Positions 36,333 through 45,366 of a stretch of DNA of 64,000 nucleotides are shown here, one piece after another. The translations under genes were made by a program, and so were the position numbers. This DNA is from Paenibacillus algicola (GTDB lineage Bacteria > Bacillota > Bacilli > Paenibacillales > Paenibacillaceae): positions 3,042,501-3,106,500 of the forward strand of contig NZ_CP040396.1 of assembly GCF_005577435.1 (NCBI RefSeq), read 5' to 3'. The notes below the pieces were generated by a model. The model saw nothing but the letters and a program-made list of their open reading frames with translations. It searched no databases and was not told the origin of the DNA. Each line of letters opens with the position of its first letter. The stretch's first letter is position 1.

Positions 36333-37160
36333 GTGCAGAACCAACCACGTTTACCCAGCTCGTATCTAACTCAGTTGCGAATCACTTTGATTATCGCAAG
36401 ATATGCTACCACCCCGCTGACCTGGGGGGGGCCTGTGTCCCGGCTAACGTTTAACAAGCTGTACTATATTCAAAACGGCACAGGCCACATTACAGTGGAT
36501 GGCGCTTCGTATTATCCCAAGCGTGGAGATTTGGTTTTCGTTCCAGAGGGATGTGAGCATTCCTATTCGTTGCTGGATGCTGAGCCCTATACAAAATACT
36601 GGTGCCATTTCACGGCGAACGTGGCTTCCCAGCCGCTTTCGTCACTGCTGAGCTTCCCCCAAATCCTTACTGTATCAGATTCGCAGTCCGTACAGCTGGA
36701 AGGACTGTTTCAGCGATTAATCGAAGCGTACGAGGCGACGGATGATCCTTGGTCGCCTCTTGCAGTTCAGGCATCATTACTGGAGCTGCTGTACTTCTAT
36801 TTTCAATCGGTTGAGCCTTCTCAGCTCTGTATTCAGATGCCTGAAACGACCAATGATATGAGCATGTTACTGGACCACATCAACGGTCATCTCAGGGAGC
36901 GGATTACCTTGGGGGAACTGGCCCGCGTAGTCAATGTACATCCCCATTATCTAGTGCGTCTGTTCAAAGCACAGTTCGGCTTCTCACCTATCCAATATGT
37001 AAACCTGCAGCGAGTGAATATGGCTAAGGCTTTGCTGAGCTCTACCAAGGTCTCCATTAAATCTATTGCAGATCAGGCCGGCTTCGAATCTCCGGATTAC
37101 TTCACTCAGGTGTTTAAGAAGCATACCGGCCTATCGCCTACAGAATATCGAAACAGCTGA
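36333..37160 (+). CDS. AraC-family transcriptional regulator
   Basis: The 275-residue protein has an AraC-type cupin (YIQNGTGHITVDGASYYPKR, GDLVFVPEGCEHSY) and a double HTH (TLGELARVVNVHPHYLVRLF, then SIKSIADQAGFESPDYFTQVF and HTGLSPTEYRNS). The start is GTG at 36333 with GGGGAG close upstream. It follows the sulfatase by 80 bp on the same strand and may be read through with it. It is convergent with the GH2/L-galactose operon and is a candidate regulator of that operon. Confidence 0.88.
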   Translation: MQNQPRLPSSYLTQLRITLIIARYATTPLTWGGPVSRLTFNKLYYIQNGTGHITVDGASYYPKRGDLVFVPEGCEHSYSLLDAEPYTKYWCHFTANVASQPLSSLLSFPQILTVSDSQSVQLEGLFQRLIEAYEATDDPWSPLAVQASLLELLYFYFQSVEPSQLCIQMPETTNDMSMLLDHINGHLRERITLGELARVVNVHPHYLVRLFKAQFGFSPIQYVNLQRVNMAKALLSSTKVSIKSIADQAGFESPDYFTQVFKKHTGLSPTEYRNS

Positions 37161-37194
37161 AGCCACCCCGGGCTCATTAGGGTGGCTTCAGCTG
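37154..37194. terminator. Terminator hairpin between convergent AraC and dehydratase genes
   Basis: CAGCTGAAGCCACCC (37154-37168) and GGGTGGCTTCAGCTG (37180-37194) form a perfect 15-bp stem that overlaps the araC stop codon. The T tracts on both sides are weak. Confidence 0.65.
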
Positions 37195-37258
37195 TATCTG
37201 TATATGTTGATCTGTCTAGCTTTTCCGGTCCGAAAGGGGGATTCACCAAAGCAGGACG

Positions 37259-38422
37259 TTATCTACCATTCTGCAAAGCTTCCGTCCTCATGAAAAACAT
37301 GAGGTGTTCGCAAGAGCCGTCAAAAGAACGTTCTCTAATAATTTCTTCATTCATATCTATCCCCAGTCCCGGTCCTTTCGGCACGGCAATGTAGCCGTTC
37401 TCAATCTGGAACGGATGTCTCAAATAGCCCTCTCCCAAATCCCATTTGGAGTCCATGGAGGGATGCTCTTGAATGAGGAAGTTCGGCGTACAGGCTGCAA
37501 GCTGTAAACAGGATGCCAGCGAGATTGGACCCAGCGGATTATGAGGGGCAATGGATGCATAATAGGTTTCTGCCATCGCGGCTATTTTCTTACTCTCAAA
37601 AATCCCGCCCGCATGACAAAGATCCGGCTGTACGATAGCGATCGCCTGCTTCTCCAAAGGCTCTCTGAAGCCCCATCTGGTGAACAGGCGTTCCCCTGCT
37701 GCAATCGGAATGGAGGTAGAGTTTGCTACCCGCACCAGTGCATCGACGTTTTCCGGTAAACATGGCTCTTCTATAAACATCGGATAATACGGCTCCATGG
37801 CTTGCGCCAGGCGTATAGACATGGCAGGACTGATTCTTCCGTGAAAATCAATGGCAATATCCATTTCGCTGCCTACCGCTTCACGAATGGCTGCCAGCTT
37901 TGCAATTTGCCGTTCCACGAAGGCCAAGGTATCCACATGGCGTGAAGGACATTCGATGGACAGCTTGAGCGCATTGAAGCCCGATTGTTTTTTTCTGAGG
38001 GCAGTCGAGACCGCTTTTTCCACAGATTCCTGGCCTAAACCCTGATCATTTCCATAGCCGTGACAGTGACTATACATCCGAACCTTATCGCGAACGGAGC
38101 CGCCGAGCATCTCATACACAGGCATATTGTAATATTTCCCCTTGATATCCCAAAGTGCTTGTTCGATCCCGCTCAATGCGCTGGTTAATACCGCGCCTCC
38201 ACGATAGAAATTCCCTTTATGCAGCACCTGCCAATGATGCTCAATCTTGAACGGATCTGCCCCAATCAGGTAAGACTCCATTTCCTTTACGGCTGCTTCA
38301 ACGGTTCTTGCTCTTCCTTCAACAATAGGCTCGCCCCAGCCACTAATGCCCTCATCGGTTTCAATTTTCAGGAACAACCAACGTGGCCGAACATGAAAAA
38401 GCGCTAAGCTTGTAATCTTCAC
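37259..38422 (-). CDS. Enolase-superfamily sugar acid dehydratase (galactonate dehydratase-like)
   Basis: The 388-residue protein matches DgoD-type dehydratases: the N-terminal RWLFLKIETDEGISGWGEP and EGRARTVEAA, the metal ligands in IAIDFHGR (D-x-H, with the DgoD-type catalytic histidine), IEEP and AGERLF, and APHNPLGP near the C-terminus. The family removes water from an aldonate to give a 2-keto-3-deoxy acid; cycloisomerases of the same superfamily act on 3,6-anhydrogalactonate from agar. GTG at 38422 was chosen: it follows GAGAGG and lies 1 bp after the stop of the preceding dehydrogenase gene. It is the last gene of the five-gene operon. The exact substrate is open. Confidence 0.85.
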   Translation of the reverse strand: MKITSLALFHVRPRWLFLKIETDEGISGWGEPIVEGRARTVEAAVKEMESYLIGADPFKIEHHWQVLHKGNFYRGGAVLTSALSGIEQALWDIKGKYYNMPVYEMLGGSVRDKVRMYSHCHGYGNDQGLGQESVEKAVSTALRKKQSGFNALKLSIECPSRHVDTLAFVERQIAKLAAIREAVGSEMDIAIDFHGRISPAMSIRLAQAMEPYYPMFIEEPCLPENVDALVRVANSTSIPIAAGERLFTRWGFREPLEKQAIAIVQPDLCHAGGIFESKKIAAMAETYYASIAPHNPLGPISLASCLQLAACTPNFLIQEHPSMDSKWDLGEGYLRHPFQIENGYIAVPKGPGLGIDMNEEIIRERSFDGSCEHLMFFMRTEALQNGR

Positions 38423-38423
38423 T

Positions 38424-39452
38424 TTACTTTTCCTCTCCCGATTCATTTCGTTCAATCATCGCTTTAATAACCCCGGGCTGCAGCCATTGTTCAAATTCAG
38501 TTGTTATCTGCTCAAACCGGGTTCGGTGTGTGATGAGCCGGCTCACATCCAGCTTTTTCGATTGAATCGCCTGTATCACCCGCTCGAAATCCTCCCGGGT
38601 CGCATTACGGCTGCCCATCAAGGTTAATTCCCGTCTATGAAACTCCGGATCCTGAAAGGTGATCTCTCCTTTCACCAGCCCGACATACACAAGGGTTCCG
38701 CCATGAGCTGTATAGTCAAAAGCGGACATCATGGATTGAGCATTGCCTGTAGCATCGAACACCACATCAGGTAAATTCTGATCCAGTATACAAGTTAGTT
38801 TCGTTAGAACATCTTCTCCCGCCAACACGGTATGCTCCACACCGGCCCATGATTTACAAAACTTTAGCCGTTCCGGCTGCACGTCCATGGCAATGACCTC
38901 GGCACCTGCAAGCCGGGCAAAGGCCATTACCCCTAATCCGATCGGACCTGCACCAATAACCAACGCCCGCTGTCCAGGCATGATTCCCGATCTTCTCACT
39001 GCATGGGCACCAATGCTGAGCGGCTCCAGCAATGCAGCTTCATCCAGTGACAGTGTATCTGCGCTAATCAAGTGCTCCATTGGAACTGAAATGCGCTCTG
39101 TCATTCCTCCATCCGCATGAACGCCGAGCACCTGCATGTGGGAGCAGCAATTCGTCTTGCCGCTCCTGCAGGCTCCGCAATCTCCACAATGCATATAAGG
39201 AATAACGCTCACCTGGTCCCCGGCTTTCCACTCCGTGACACCGGCAGGTACAGACTCTAGGACACCTGCCAGCTCATGGCCTAGAATTCGCGGATATGAA
39301 AAATACGGCTGCCGGCCCATATAGGCATGTAAATCCGTGCCGCAGACACCAATTCTACGTATCGAAACAATCGCCCGTCCTTCTTGCAGCTCCGGCTCTT
39401 CCATTTCCCGCAGCTCCAATCGCTCCGGACTTAAACAGACAATTCCCTTCAT
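38424..39452 (-). CDS. Zinc-dependent sugar-acid/alcohol dehydrogenase (MDR), candidate L-galactonate 5-dehydrogenase
   Basis: The 342-residue medium-chain dehydrogenase has catalytic zinc ligands in GVCGTDLH and GHELAG. A four-cysteine structural zinc loop is present (CGDCGACRSGKTNCC), as is a Rossmann turn VIGAGPIGLGVMA followed by AMDVQPERL, which suggests NAD. It is most like LgoD/threonine-dehydrogenase-type polyol and sugar-acid enzymes. With the aldo-keto reductase and lactonase next to it, the simplest role is oxidation of L-galactonate to D-tagaturonate. ATG at 39452 has GGGGG upstream and lies 2 bp after the preceding stop. Function is inferred from context. Confidence 0.8.
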   Translation of the reverse strand: MKGIVCLSPERLELREMEEPELQEGRAIVSIRRIGVCGTDLHAYMGRQPYFSYPRILGHELAGVLESVPAGVTEWKAGDQVSVIPYMHCGDCGACRSGKTNCCSHMQVLGVHADGGMTERISVPMEHLISADTLSLDEAALLEPLSIGAHAVRRSGIMPGQRALVIGAGPIGLGVMAFARLAGAEVIAMDVQPERLKFCKSWAGVEHTVLAGEDVLTKLTCILDQNLPDVVFDATGNAQSMMSAFDYTAHGGTLVYVGLVKGEITFQDPEFHRRELTLMGSRNATREDFERVIQAIQSKKLDVSRLITHRTRFEQITTEFEQWLQPGVIKAMIERNESGEEK

Positions 39453-39454
39453 AC

Positions 39455-40411
39455 TCAATCCCCCTGCTTCCATTCCAAATGCGTATTGTATTCCGGTCTT
39501 CCGCTGAGCCAGGTTTGATTGGTGATCGGCTTTAATCGCTCCAGCACCTCTTGCAGCAGCTGTAAATCCAGCTTCTCTTCCGTCCAGACAGCATTACGCC
39601 GGATATTGCCAGGATTCGCTGTACTGACAAGCGTCGTCGGGATGTCCTCATTTGAGGTGGAGAACTGGAGGGCCAGCTTCGCAATGTCCATTCCCTGCGT
39701 CTTACAATATTCTGCCGCCCTCCGGCAAGCCTCTTTTACCTCGTTGCTTGCCGGATGCCAATCCGGAGCACCCCGGGTTCCCAGCAATCCCATCGACAGA
39801 GGAGAGGCGTTGATCAGTCCAACCTGACGGCTCTCCAGCAGCGGAAGCAAGGAAAGCAGCGTCGTATCATTCAAGGAATAATGGCAATACGAAATGATAA
39901 CATCCGCATCCATCTGCGGAAGCAGCTTCTCAAACATCGGCAGCGGCAGACCGCAAATGCCGTAAAATCGTATTTTTCCCTGCTTCTTCAGTTCTTTCAA
40001 GGCAGGAACCGCTTCCTCCAGAATGACCCTTGAGGATTCAAATTCCACATCATGAAGCAATAAAATATCCATATAATCTGTATGCAGCCGCTTCAGACTC
40101 TCCTCTAGGCTAGAATGGATTCGGTCACGGCTGAAGTCAAAGGTATCTTCTCCATACCGTCCGGCCTTGGTGGATAGAATATATTGGTCACGGGGAACGG
40201 TCCGGAGTGCTTTCCCGAGCACCGTCTCTGCCTTGGTGTGTCCATAATAAGGAGAGACATCGATCAAATTGATCCCGCAGTTTATAGCTTCATGAACCGT
40301 TTGAATACTCTCCTTCTCCTCCGTATCCCGAAATACAGAGCCGAGTGAGGAAGCTCCATAGCTCAGGATCGAAACGTCTAGTCCGGTCCCTCCCAGCTGG
40401 CGATATTTCAT
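39455..40411 (-). CDS. Aldo-keto reductase, candidate L-galactose (L-fucose) dehydrogenase
   Basis: The 318-residue protein is an L-galactose-dehydrogenase-like AKR: MKYRQLGGTGLDVSILSYGA, then the catalytic D and Y in NLIDVSPYYGHTKAE, K in ILSTKAGRYG and H in ILLLHDVEF. RDRIHSSLEESLKRLHTDYM and ALQFSTSNEDIPTTLVSTAN are shared with plant and bacterial L-galactose dehydrogenases. It should oxidise L-galactose (or L-fucose) at C1 to the lactone. It lies 3 bp after the lactonase stop, so the two act in sequence and are translationally coupled. Confidence 0.85.
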   Translation of the reverse strand: MKYRQLGGTGLDVSILSYGASSLGSVFRDTEEKESIQTVHEAINCGINLIDVSPYYGHTKAETVLGKALRTVPRDQYILSTKAGRYGEDTFDFSRDRIHSSLEESLKRLHTDYMDILLLHDVEFESSRVILEEAVPALKELKKQGKIRFYGICGLPLPMFEKLLPQMDADVIISYCHYSLNDTTLLSLLPLLESRQVGLINASPLSMGLLGTRGAPDWHPASNEVKEACRRAAEYCKTQGMDIAKLALQFSTSNEDIPTTLVSTANPGNIRRNAVWTEEKLDLQLLQEVLERLKPITNQTWLSGRPEYNTHLEWKQGD

Positions 40412-40414
40412 AGC

Positions 40415-41275
40415 CTACCTGCCTCCTTCTCTAGAATGGGTTGTCTCTAACCGATAAAATAAAGCGGCGTTCCTGCCAAACAGCTTGCTCCGCTCTTCAT
40501 CCCCCCAATGGGGCGGGATTCCGTGCTGAAGCACATTCACGACCTCATCATAGCTGGCAGAGCGCAGGCAGACCGGCCAATCACTGCCGAACATGACACG
40601 ATCCGGACCGAAGCATTGAAGAACATGTGTGATGTAAGGCTCGAATTCATCCACAGTCCATGCCTGATGCTGTGCCTCTGTCACCATCCCGGATAATTTG
40701 CAATAGATGTTGGGATATTGGGAGATGTGGCTGATCTCACTGCGCCACGGCTCCCAACTGCCGGCTGCAATGTTTGGCTTGGCCAGGTGGTCAATAACAG
40801 CGTGCAGACCTGGCACAGCCTGGATCAGCTTGATCGCGACGTGCAGCTGATGCGGCAGTAATAACAGATCGAGCGGCAATCGATCTTCTGCAAGCATCTG
40901 CAATGTACGAAGTGACTGGCCTTCCAAGACATCCTCCGGATGCTCCATTTCCTGCAGTGCAATCCGCAGTCCTTTAAATTTATAATGCTGCCTATACTGA
41001 TGATAATGCTTGCTCCAATTTTCAGCCCCAATGTCCAGCCATCCCACTACTCCAAGAATGCTCTCTTCTTCTCCGGCAAAGGACAACAGATACTCGGTCT
41101 CCTCCACGGTAGGCGCCGCCTGAATCACAATACTCCCATCGATATGATGGCGGTCTAGAGAGGGGATTAGATCAGAAGGCACGAAATCTCGGTATAGCTC
41201 TGGAATCGCTGACGTAATCCAGTCGTAATCTCCGCGGGTAATGCACCAATAATGCTGATGAGCATCAATTCTCAT
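40415..41275 (-). CDS. Amidohydrolase-superfamily sugar lactonase (cog3618), candidate L-galactono-1,5-lactonase
   Basis: The 286-residue protein starts RIDAHQHYW, carrying the HxH metal motif, and later has HAVIDHLAKP and VMFGSDWPV with the catalytic aspartate. This is the cog3618 family, which includes L-fucono- and L-galactono-1,5-lactonases. It would open the lactone made by the adjacent dehydrogenase to give the aldonate. AAAGGAG lies upstream of the ATG. The gene begins 49 bp after the GH2 stop and continues the same operon. Confidence 0.87.
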   Translation of the reverse strand: MRIDAHQHYWCITRGDYDWITSAIPELYRDFVPSDLIPSLDRHHIDGSIVIQAAPTVEETEYLLSFAGEEESILGVVGWLDIGAENWSKHYHQYRQHYKFKGLRIALQEMEHPEDVLEGQSLRTLQMLAEDRLPLDLLLLPHQLHVAIKLIQAVPGLHAVIDHLAKPNIAAGSWEPWRSEISHISQYPNIYCKLSGMVTEAQHQAWTVDEFEPYITHVLQCFGPDRVMFGSDWPVCLRSASYDEVVNVLQHGIPPHWGDEERSKLFGRNAALFYRLETTHSREGGR

Positions 41276-41323
41276 TTTTTGAAGAACACTCCTTTATTCA
41301 CTGAGATTAGCAGAGGTTATTCC

Positions 41324-43882
41324 TTACAGCCCTCCGTCTGCAGCATCCCGCTGCATCGAACTATTCCGTGTTGCCTGCTCTTTGTCGATGACGGCTACGA
41401 AAGGCAGCAATGGATCAGCTTGATGAATCTGAATGACTAGCTGCGCAGCCTCCAGCCCCGGAGACTGGGCTTTCAGCTTGATTATCCCCGCCGCTCCTTT
41501 GACCTGTACCAGTACTTGGCATAGGCCATGATACAACCGGCGCTGCGGTGTTTTATCCTGTTCATGGCTCAGCGGATTCCCATTGCCCGTGCCCAGTATG
41601 ATTCCCGGCCCCTCCAAAGTAAAGCTCACTTCCTGGTCAGCATCAGGAACGAACACCCCAGCCTGGTCTTTCACCGCAACCTGTACGATACATACATCCT
41701 CATCATTGGCAGACAGCTCAGCACGGGATGTGGACAAGTCAAGTCGGAGAGGCTCTGAAGCTGTCCTCACAACGGTTTCCTTCACCAGCTTTCCCTGCTG
41801 CCAGCCACAGGCTGTCAGACGTCCGGCTTCATACGGAACTTGCCACTTCACAGGGCCATAGACCGGTACTGGTTGCTTGCCCAGACTGCGTCCGTTCAGA
41901 AACAGTTCAACGTCTTCTAGGTTAGAGTAACTCCAGACGTCGATGATGTCGCCTTCTCTGCCCTGCCATGTCCAGTGCGGAAATAGATGCAGCACAGGCT
42001 CATCTGTCCACCGTGCTTGATAATAGTAATAGATGTCTTTGGCAAATCCACATAAATCCATTATGCCAAAGCGGGACACGACGCTCGGCCATTCATAAGG
42101 AATGGTCTCGCCCCGATAATCAAATCCCGTCCAGACAAACAGGCCGGCTACATAGTCTTCTTCCGCTGCAGCCTGCCACGCCTCTTCTGGGCGGGCTCCC
42201 CACACCGGATAGGTTTCTCCGTAGGCACTAACGATTCCTTCCCGATCCGGATTCGACCAGATAATCCTAGGCAAGGCATGCTCAGCGACGTGTAGTGGAA
42301 CCGAGCTCTGCTCTTCCGTATACAAGCCCCGGGTCGATAAGGTAGAGGCGTTCTCGGTGCCCAGCAAGCCTTGGCCCGGATATTTCGCCCGGAAATCCTT
42401 ATACGCATGTTTATTGCGAAGCATCATGTAATTGAATCCGTGCACATCAATATGGAAGCCATTCAGCTCATGAAAATCAGTCATTGTCAGCCATTGAGCA
42501 TTCATCCCGTACGTGCATTTTCGCGTCGGGTCGAGCTTATGGGCCAGTCGCTGCAGCCTGTTCAGGATGCGGACACCTCTAGGCCTGCCCTGAATATTCA
42601 TCTCCTCGTTACCTAGCGACCATAGAATGATAGACGGATGATTCCGATCTCTCCGTATTAAACGACTCATCTGATTCAGGGCCTCTTCTGAGGTGTCAGT
42701 ATGTCTGATTTCATCAATCATTACGATGCCCAGGCGATCACAGGCCTCGACAATAGCCGGATTCGGCGGATTGTGAGAGCTCCGATAAGCGTTACAGCCC
42801 ATTTCTTTTAGCCGCAGCATTCGATATTCATTCACCGCTTTCGGCACGGCTACCCCTACACCGGCATGATCCTCGTGACAGCATACCCCTTTAAGCTTCA
42901 CAGCATCGCCATTTAATAAGAAGCCTTGATCATTATCGAACCTGACCTCCCGGATTCCGAATATCGTTTTATAAATATCCACGACCTGTCCACCTGTGCT
43001 GAGACGGCTATGTAAAGTGTACAGCTGCGGCGTAGTTATCGACCATAATAAAGGATTCTCCAACGTGATGGACTGGGTGAGTGTAATGAGGCCTTCTCCC
43101 TCTATAACCGCAGAGCTGCTCACTGCTCCCACTTGCTGTTGATTGGGATCATAAATGGCAGAGCACAGCTCCAAAGACACCGCATCTTCATCACTATATT
43201 GGATTTCGGTCTGAATGGTAATCAGAGCACTGCTGTAATCAGTATGGAGCTCCGTTTGGACAAAGGTGCCCCATTGCGGGATATGCAGGGAAGCTGTTTT
43301 CACTAACCTCACGTCCCGATAAATCCCTCCGCCTTCATACCACCAGCCCTCGTTCTCAGAGGCATCTACATATACAGCCACCACATTGGGCCCTTCATAG
43401 CATGCAACATCCGTAATATCGAAGGAAAAGCTGGCATACCCGCTAAGATGTCTGCCGATAAAATGTCCGTTCAACCACACCGAGCAGTTCCGGTACACCC
43501 CATCAAATTCGAGGCTTAGGCACAAACCGTCATCCTCTTTCGTGAGCTGAAACGCTTTCCGATACCATCCTCTTCCCTTAACGAGCGAGCCCAGCGAAGC
43601 CGGTGAATGTTCAGCGAATTGTCCCCGGCTCGATACGAAATCATGCGGAATTTGAACCTCCTGCCAGTCGGAGTCGTCGTATCCCCATTTAGAAACCCCG
43701 TGGTTTCCCGATTTAATCCATTGCGGCTGTGCATAATGCTCCCGGTGTATAGCATCATAGCTGAAATCTGCCAGCTCACCATCATAGAACTTCCAACCTT
43801 TATTCATACTTAACTGCTGTCTGAACAAGCCAAGCTCTCCCTTCTCCTTTAGTCTCATCTCCTGAAATGGTAGCGCATTCAT
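41324..43882 (-). CDS. Glycoside hydrolase family 2 beta-galactosidase, cytoplasmic
   Basis: The 852-residue GH2 enzyme has a jelly-roll (about 25-195, SVWLNGHFIGRHLSGYASF), an immunoglobulin-like domain and a TIM barrel with VKLKGVCCHEDHAGVGVA. The acid/base Glu426 lies in WSLGNEEMN and the likely nucleophile Glu510 in LLGTENAST. C-terminal DUF4982-like domains follow. There is no signal peptide, so it should act on imported oligosaccharides, releasing galactose from agaro-/porphyran-oligomers. It is the first gene of an operon with the L-galactose genes. The ATG at 43882 has a weak ribosome site. Beta-galactosidase specificity is the commonest for this domain layout, not proven. Confidence 0.9.
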   Translation of the reverse strand: MNALPFQEMRLKEKGELGLFRQQLSMNKGWKFYDGELADFSYDAIHREHYAQPQWIKSGNHGVSKWGYDDSDWQEVQIPHDFVSSRGQFAEHSPASLGSLVKGRGWYRKAFQLTKEDDGLCLSLEFDGVYRNCSVWLNGHFIGRHLSGYASFSFDITDVACYEGPNVVAVYVDASENEGWWYEGGGIYRDVRLVKTASLHIPQWGTFVQTELHTDYSSALITIQTEIQYSDEDAVSLELCSAIYDPNQQQVGAVSSSAVIEGEGLITLTQSITLENPLLWSITTPQLYTLHSRLSTGGQVVDIYKTIFGIREVRFDNDQGFLLNGDAVKLKGVCCHEDHAGVGVAVPKAVNEYRMLRLKEMGCNAYRSSHNPPNPAIVEACDRLGIVMIDEIRHTDTSEEALNQMSRLIRRDRNHPSIILWSLGNEEMNIQGRPRGVRILNRLQRLAHKLDPTRKCTYGMNAQWLTMTDFHELNGFHIDVHGFNYMMLRNKHAYKDFRAKYPGQGLLGTENASTLSTRGLYTEEQSSVPLHVAEHALPRIIWSNPDREGIVSAYGETYPVWGARPEEAWQAAAEEDYVAGLFVWTGFDYRGETIPYEWPSVVSRFGIMDLCGFAKDIYYYYQARWTDEPVLHLFPHWTWQGREGDIIDVWSYSNLEDVELFLNGRSLGKQPVPVYGPVKWQVPYEAGRLTACGWQQGKLVKETVVRTASEPLRLDLSTSRAELSANDEDVCIVQVAVKDQAGVFVPDADQEVSFTLEGPGIILGTGNGNPLSHEQDKTPQRRLYHGLCQVLVQVKGAAGIIKLKAQSPGLEAAQLVIQIHQADPLLPFVAVIDKEQATRNSSMQRDAADGGL

Positions 43883-44012
43883 AAGTTGTTGATGCTTACT
43901 TCTGTATTATCATAGCTTTTTCCCCGTGCACCTAAAAGCGTTCTGATCGACCTTTAATGTTCAGATCTCGACTATTTCAGCTGCTGGGATATGAGGCGGC
44001 CGCTTATTCATA

Positions 44013-44036
44013 CCTCTTTTTCGGGACGCATACACT
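44013..44036 (+). promoter_or_regulatory. Sigma-E-like sporulation promoter of yhbH
   Basis: CATACACT (44029-44036) matches the sigma-E -10 consensus CATACAnT. An ATA-centred -35 (TCATACC, about 44008-44014) stands 14 bp upstream, as the sigma-E spacer requires. It is 50 bp before the yhbH ATG. B. subtilis yhbH is known to depend on sigma-E. Confidence 0.55.
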
Positions 44037-44085
44037 ACCTACAAGACACGTTTTTTGGGGTCTAGCTCAAGCAGGAGGTGGACAT

Positions 44086-45237
44086 ATGACGGAGGGCTCT
44101 TTTATCGTATCCAGAGAAGACTGGTCTCTTCACCGTAAAGGTTATAAGGACCAGGTTCGCCATCAGCGCAAGATCAAGGAAGTCATCAAGCAGAACCTGC
44201 CGGATCTGATTACTGAGGAAAATATTATTATGTCTGACGGCAAGCAGATCATTAAAGTGCCGATTCGAAGCCTGGATGAATATCGTTTTATTTATAATCA
44301 TCAGAAGCAAAAGCATGTGGGTCAAGGAGATGGCAGCAGCCAAACCGGCGATGTGCTGGGAAGGGATCCCGCACAGCAGCAGCCGGGACAGGGAGAGAAG
44401 GCTGGTGACAAGCCCGGTCAGGACGTCGTAGAAACCGAGGTCGATCTCGAGGAGCTGGAGAACATGCTGTTCGAGGAGCTGGAGCTGCCCCATCTGCAGC
44501 CGAAAGACAAGGAGCAGATCGAAGCGCCATCTATCATTTTTAATGACATCCGCAAAAAAGGGATCATGTCCAACATCGACAAAAAGCGTACCATTCTGGA
44601 AAATCTGCGGCGCAACGCCTCCAGCGGCCGGCCCGGTATTCATCATATCAGTCCGGACGATCTTCGCTACAAGACCTGGGAGGATATCGTCATCCCGGAA
44701 TCCAATGCGGTCATTATCGCAATGATGGATACCTCCGGCTCCATGGGAACGTTTGAGAAATATTGCGCACGAAGCTTCTTCTTCTGGATGACCCGCTTTC
44801 TGCGGCGGCAATATGAGCATGTAGAGCTCGTATTTATCGCGCATCATACAGAGGCTAAGATTGTGACGGAGGAGGAGTTCTTTACCCGCGGTGAAAGCGG
44901 CGGAACGATCTGCTCTTCTGCTTATATCAAAGCACTGGATTTAATTCAGAGGAATTACCCGCCGTCTAAGTACAATATATACCCCTTTCACTTCTCGGAT
45001 GGAGACAATCTCACCTCTGACAACGAGCGCTGCGTCAAGCTCATTAGCGAGCTGCTGAAGGTGAGCAATATGTTTGGCTATGGCGAGGTCAATCAATATA
45101 ACCGCAGCAGTACGTTGATGTCCGCCTATAAGCACATTCAGGACAAAAAATTTATTTTTTCAATTATTAAAGAAAAAGATGAGGTTTATAAGGCGCTAAA
45201 GACGTTCTTCCATAAGCGGGAGAGCCCGGCGACATAA
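44086..45237 (+). CDS. yhbH: Sporulation protein YhbH
   Basis: YhbH is a conserved mother-cell sporulation protein related to E. coli YeaH. The 383-residue protein starts with [23 protein letters not shown] Gln/Gly-rich variable linker (about 75-125) follows, then a vWA-like domain with a MIDAS motif (DTSGSMG from Asp215) and the conserved GGTICSSAY and DGDNLTSDN. The frame is open to 43957, but ATG at 44086 has GGAGGTG 7 nt upstream. Partners prkA and spoVR are not adjacent. It is the only clearly housekeeping/sporulation gene inside the carbohydrate region. Confidence 0.93.
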   Translation: MTEGSFIVSREDWSLHRKGYKDQVRHQRKIKEVIKQNLPDLITEENIIMSDGKQIIKVPIRSLDEYRFIYNHQKQKHVGQGDGSSQTGDVLGRDPAQQQPGQGEKAGDKPGQDVVETEVDLEELENMLFEELELPHLQPKDKEQIEAPSIIFNDIRKKGIMSNIDKKRTILENLRRNASSGRPGIHHISPDDLRYKTWEDIVIPESNAVIIAMMDTSGSMGTFEKYCARSFFFWMTRFLRRQYEHVELVFIAHHTEAKIVTEEEFFTRGESGGTICSSAYIKALDLIQRNYPPSKYNIYPFHFSDGDNLTSDNERCVKLISELLKVSNMFGYGEVNQYNRSSTLMSAYKHIQDKKFIFSIIKEKDEVYKALKTFFHKRESPAT

Positions 45238-45275
45238 AGAATGGAGAGCCTGGAAAACTTTGTGCATTCAAGCAG

Positions 45276-45327
45276 TAAGGAGCTAAGCGAGAACAGATCG
45301 CATAGCTCCTTATCTTCAATTTTTTTA
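45276..45327 (+). terminator. Rho-independent terminator after yhbH
   Basis: TAAGGAGCTA (45276-45285) and TAGCTCCTTA (45303-45312) form a 10-bp stem followed by TCTTCAATTTTTTTATTT. It separates yhbH from the convergent sulfatase gene. Confidence 0.8.
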
Positions 45328-45366
45328 TTTACTCTCTTACAAGTATCATTTAAGGTCATTAAGACG

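Noticed and set aside
43930..43960. AACGCTTTT stretch upstream of the GH2 gene as a cre site
   Set aside because: The conserved TG at the left half and the terminal C are missing, so it fits the consensus poorly.
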